Program-made: the position numbers and the translations under genes
Part shown: piece after piece, positions 13,180 through 14,350 of the stretch
Layout of the letters: each line of letters begins with the position of its first letter
Numbering within the stretch: position 1 is the first letter of the stretch
Assembly (NCBI GenBank): GCA_036496265.1
Contig: DASXLL010000022.1
Location: forward strand, 1-14,350
DNA from: CAYLLN01 sp036496265
Lineage (GTDB): Bacteria; Planctomycetota; Planctomycetia; Pirellulales; Pirellulaceae
Reading direction: 5' to 3'
Length of the DNA: 14,350 bases
Notes under the pieces: model-generated
Database searches by the model: none
What the model was told of the DNA's origin: nothing
Seen by the model: the letters and a program-made list of their open reading frames with translations, nothing else

Positions 13180-14350
13180 ATGATCGTCCACCAACTCAAC
13201 CAAATCCAATCCCGCTTCGGCTATCTGCCGCGCGAGTCGCTCGTCGCGCTGGGCGAGCGACTGGCGGTCCCGCTGTATCGGATCGAAGAGGTAGTCAGTT
13301 TCTTTCCGCACTATCGCAAGACACCTCCCCCAGAGCTGGAAATCCATGTCTGTCGCGACATGAGCTGCCACCTCCGCGGCTCGTCCCATCTCATCGATGA
13401 CCTGAAGCAAAAACTGTCAGCTGAAATTACTGCGGGCCGAGCCTCAGTGTGTGGTGTTTCGTGTCTCGGCCGCTGCGATCGGGCACCGGCCATCCGCATT
13501 GATCATCACATGCACGGACATAACGGCGACCATCAGCCGCTGTGTTATTTTGGCCGCCCGGCTGGCGACGTCATCGCGGCGGCACGGAGTATTGCGGCGG
13601 GCGGCAATCCAGTTCCGCCGCCCGATCACGACGCCAATCTGGCCGATGCTTCCGCTTCGTGGAAGATCAACGTCTATGCCAACAAGTCGCGTGAAGAGCG
13701 GTATCAAGCGCTCAAGCAAACAATCGCCGCCATCAAAAGCGGCGCAGCCGCCGGCGGCACCGAGCGCGACCGTATTATCCAATCGGCATTGAAAAACGCT
13801 GTGCTGCTCGGCATGGGCGGGGCAGGGGGGCAGGCCTTCAAAAAATGGTGCGAAGTTCGCGAGGCCGTCGGCGAACGCAAATACGTCGTCTGCAACGCCG
13901 ACGAAAGCGAGCCCGGCACATTCAAAGACCGCGAGCTTCTGCTGCGGACGCCCTATCTGGTCGTTGAGGGCGTGTTGCTGGCGGGAATCGTACTCGGGGC
14001 GACTCAGGGCTATATCTACATCCGCCACGAGTACGAAGAATGCATCGCCTCCGTCCGCGAGGAAATTGCCTGGTGTGAGCAGCAAGGCATATCGGGCGAA
14101 AACATCCTCGGCAGCGGCATCGACATGCGTGCCGAAGTTTTCGCCAGCCCCGGCGGCTATATCTGCGGCGAACAAACGGCTTTGATCGGCGCAATCGAAG
14201 ACAAGCGGGCCGAACCACGCAATCGTCCGCCGGAACTGCAGACCAACGGCCTGTGGGACATGCCCACGCTCGTCAACAATGTCGAAACACTCGCCTGGGC
14301 GCCGGCGGTTGTGCTATTCGGCGAGGCGAGCGGGGGACGTGAGTCCCCCG
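13180..14350 (+). CDS. NuoE-NuoF fusion: NAD(H)-binding FMN/iron-sulfur subunit (partial at 3' end)
   Basis: The frame is open from the ATG at 13180 to the window edge (390 codons seen). Residues about 1-105 are a NuoE-type thioredoxin-like [2Fe-2S] domain whose four cysteines are visible: C58 and C63 in VCRDMSC, C91 and C95 in CGVSC. Residues about 160 onward are NuoF-like: GMGGAGGQAFKKW (FMN/NADH site), CNADESEPGTFKDR (238-251), GGYICGEQTALI (325-336) and PTLVNNVETLAW. The 4Fe-4S C-terminal domain is beyond the window. Fused E-F subunits occur in HoxF, FdsB and related diaphorases, so it may serve a formate dehydrogenase, hydrogenase or similar enzyme rather than complex I. A histidine-rich linker (DHHMHGHNGDH) lies at 108-118. 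It follows the multiheme cytochrome by 23 bases. Confidence 0.9.
   Translation, partial: MIVHQLNQIQSRFGYLPRESLVALGERLAVPLYRIEEVVSFFPHYRKTPPPELEIHVCRDMSCHLRGSSHLIDDLKQKLSAEITAGRASVCGVSCLGRCDRAPAIRIDHHMHGHNGDHQPLCYFGRPAGDVIAAARSIAAGGNPVPPPDHDANLADASASWKINVYANKSREERYQALKQTIAAIKSGAAAGGTERDRIIQSALKNAVLLGMGGAGGQAFKKWCEVREAVGERKYVVCNADESEPGTFKDRELLLRTPYLVVEGVLLAGIVLGATQGYIYIRHEYEECIASVREEIAWCEQQGISGENILGSGIDMRAEVFASPGGYICGEQTALIGAIEDKRAEPRNRPPELQTNGLWDMPTLVNNVETLAWAPAVVLFGEASGGRESP
14331..14350. repeat. Palindrome inside the NuoEF gene at the window edge
   Basis: CGGGGGAC (14331-14338) and GTCCCCCG (14343-14350) form a perfect 8-bp stem with the loop GTGA. The frame reads through it (GGRESP) just after VLFGEAS, where NuoF-like proteins normally continue without such a segment. 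It resembles a dispersed planctomycete palindrome I recall. The window ends at its last base, so its full extent is unknown. Confidence 0.7.

Noticed and set aside
13444..14175. 243-aa minus-strand open frame
   Set aside because: It is antisense to the NuoEF gene, which carries clear iron-sulfur and NADESEPGTFKDR motifs.

Overview
The window looks like a chromosomal segment of a GC-rich planctomycete, probably Pirellulales-like. This is an inference from gene content: a short PheT, a Planctomycetes-type multiheme cytochrome with a CX4CH heme site, an outer-membrane barrel protein, and many short palindromic and heptamer repeats, some lying inside genes. No rRNA, tRNA, CRISPR array or insertion sequence was seen.

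Layout. Positions 1-285 hold no convincing gene. Next come an FHA-EAL cyclic-di-GMP protein (286-1416, +), a small unrecognised protein with a strong Shine-Dalgarno (1461-1787, -) and a DUF1990 protein (1996-2619, +). Positions 2626-7770 hold the translation block, read on the minus strand in the order rpmI, rplT, pheS, pheT. That order is the conserved bacterial one, but two toxin-antitoxin modules interrupt it. A MazF/PemK-type toxin with its antitoxin sits between rplT and pheS on the same strand, and the toxin stop overlaps the pheS start as ATGA. A hicBA pair sits between pheS and pheT on the opposite strand, and its hicA is frameshifted at a T6 run. infC is not in the window.

From 8018 all genes are on the plus strand: a secreted, probably outer-membrane beta-barrel protein, then a tight redox operon (9449 to the window end). 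The operon encodes a di-heme-b-like membrane protein, a membrane-anchored cytochrome with 15 heme sites, and a NuoE-NuoF fusion cut by the window edge. Together they suggest electron exchange between cytoplasmic NAD(H) and extracytoplasmic multiheme cytochrome; direction and final partner are unknown.

The most unusual theme is repeats inside or against coding sequence. A 72-bp heptamer-built inverted repeat adds exactly 24 codons to pheS, palindromic elements are read through in the multiheme cytochrome and the NuoEF gene, and heptamer arrays replace the expected ribosome-binding regions of pheT and nuoEF. This resembles in principle the Rickettsia palindromic elements and the cyanobacterial heptamer STRRs.
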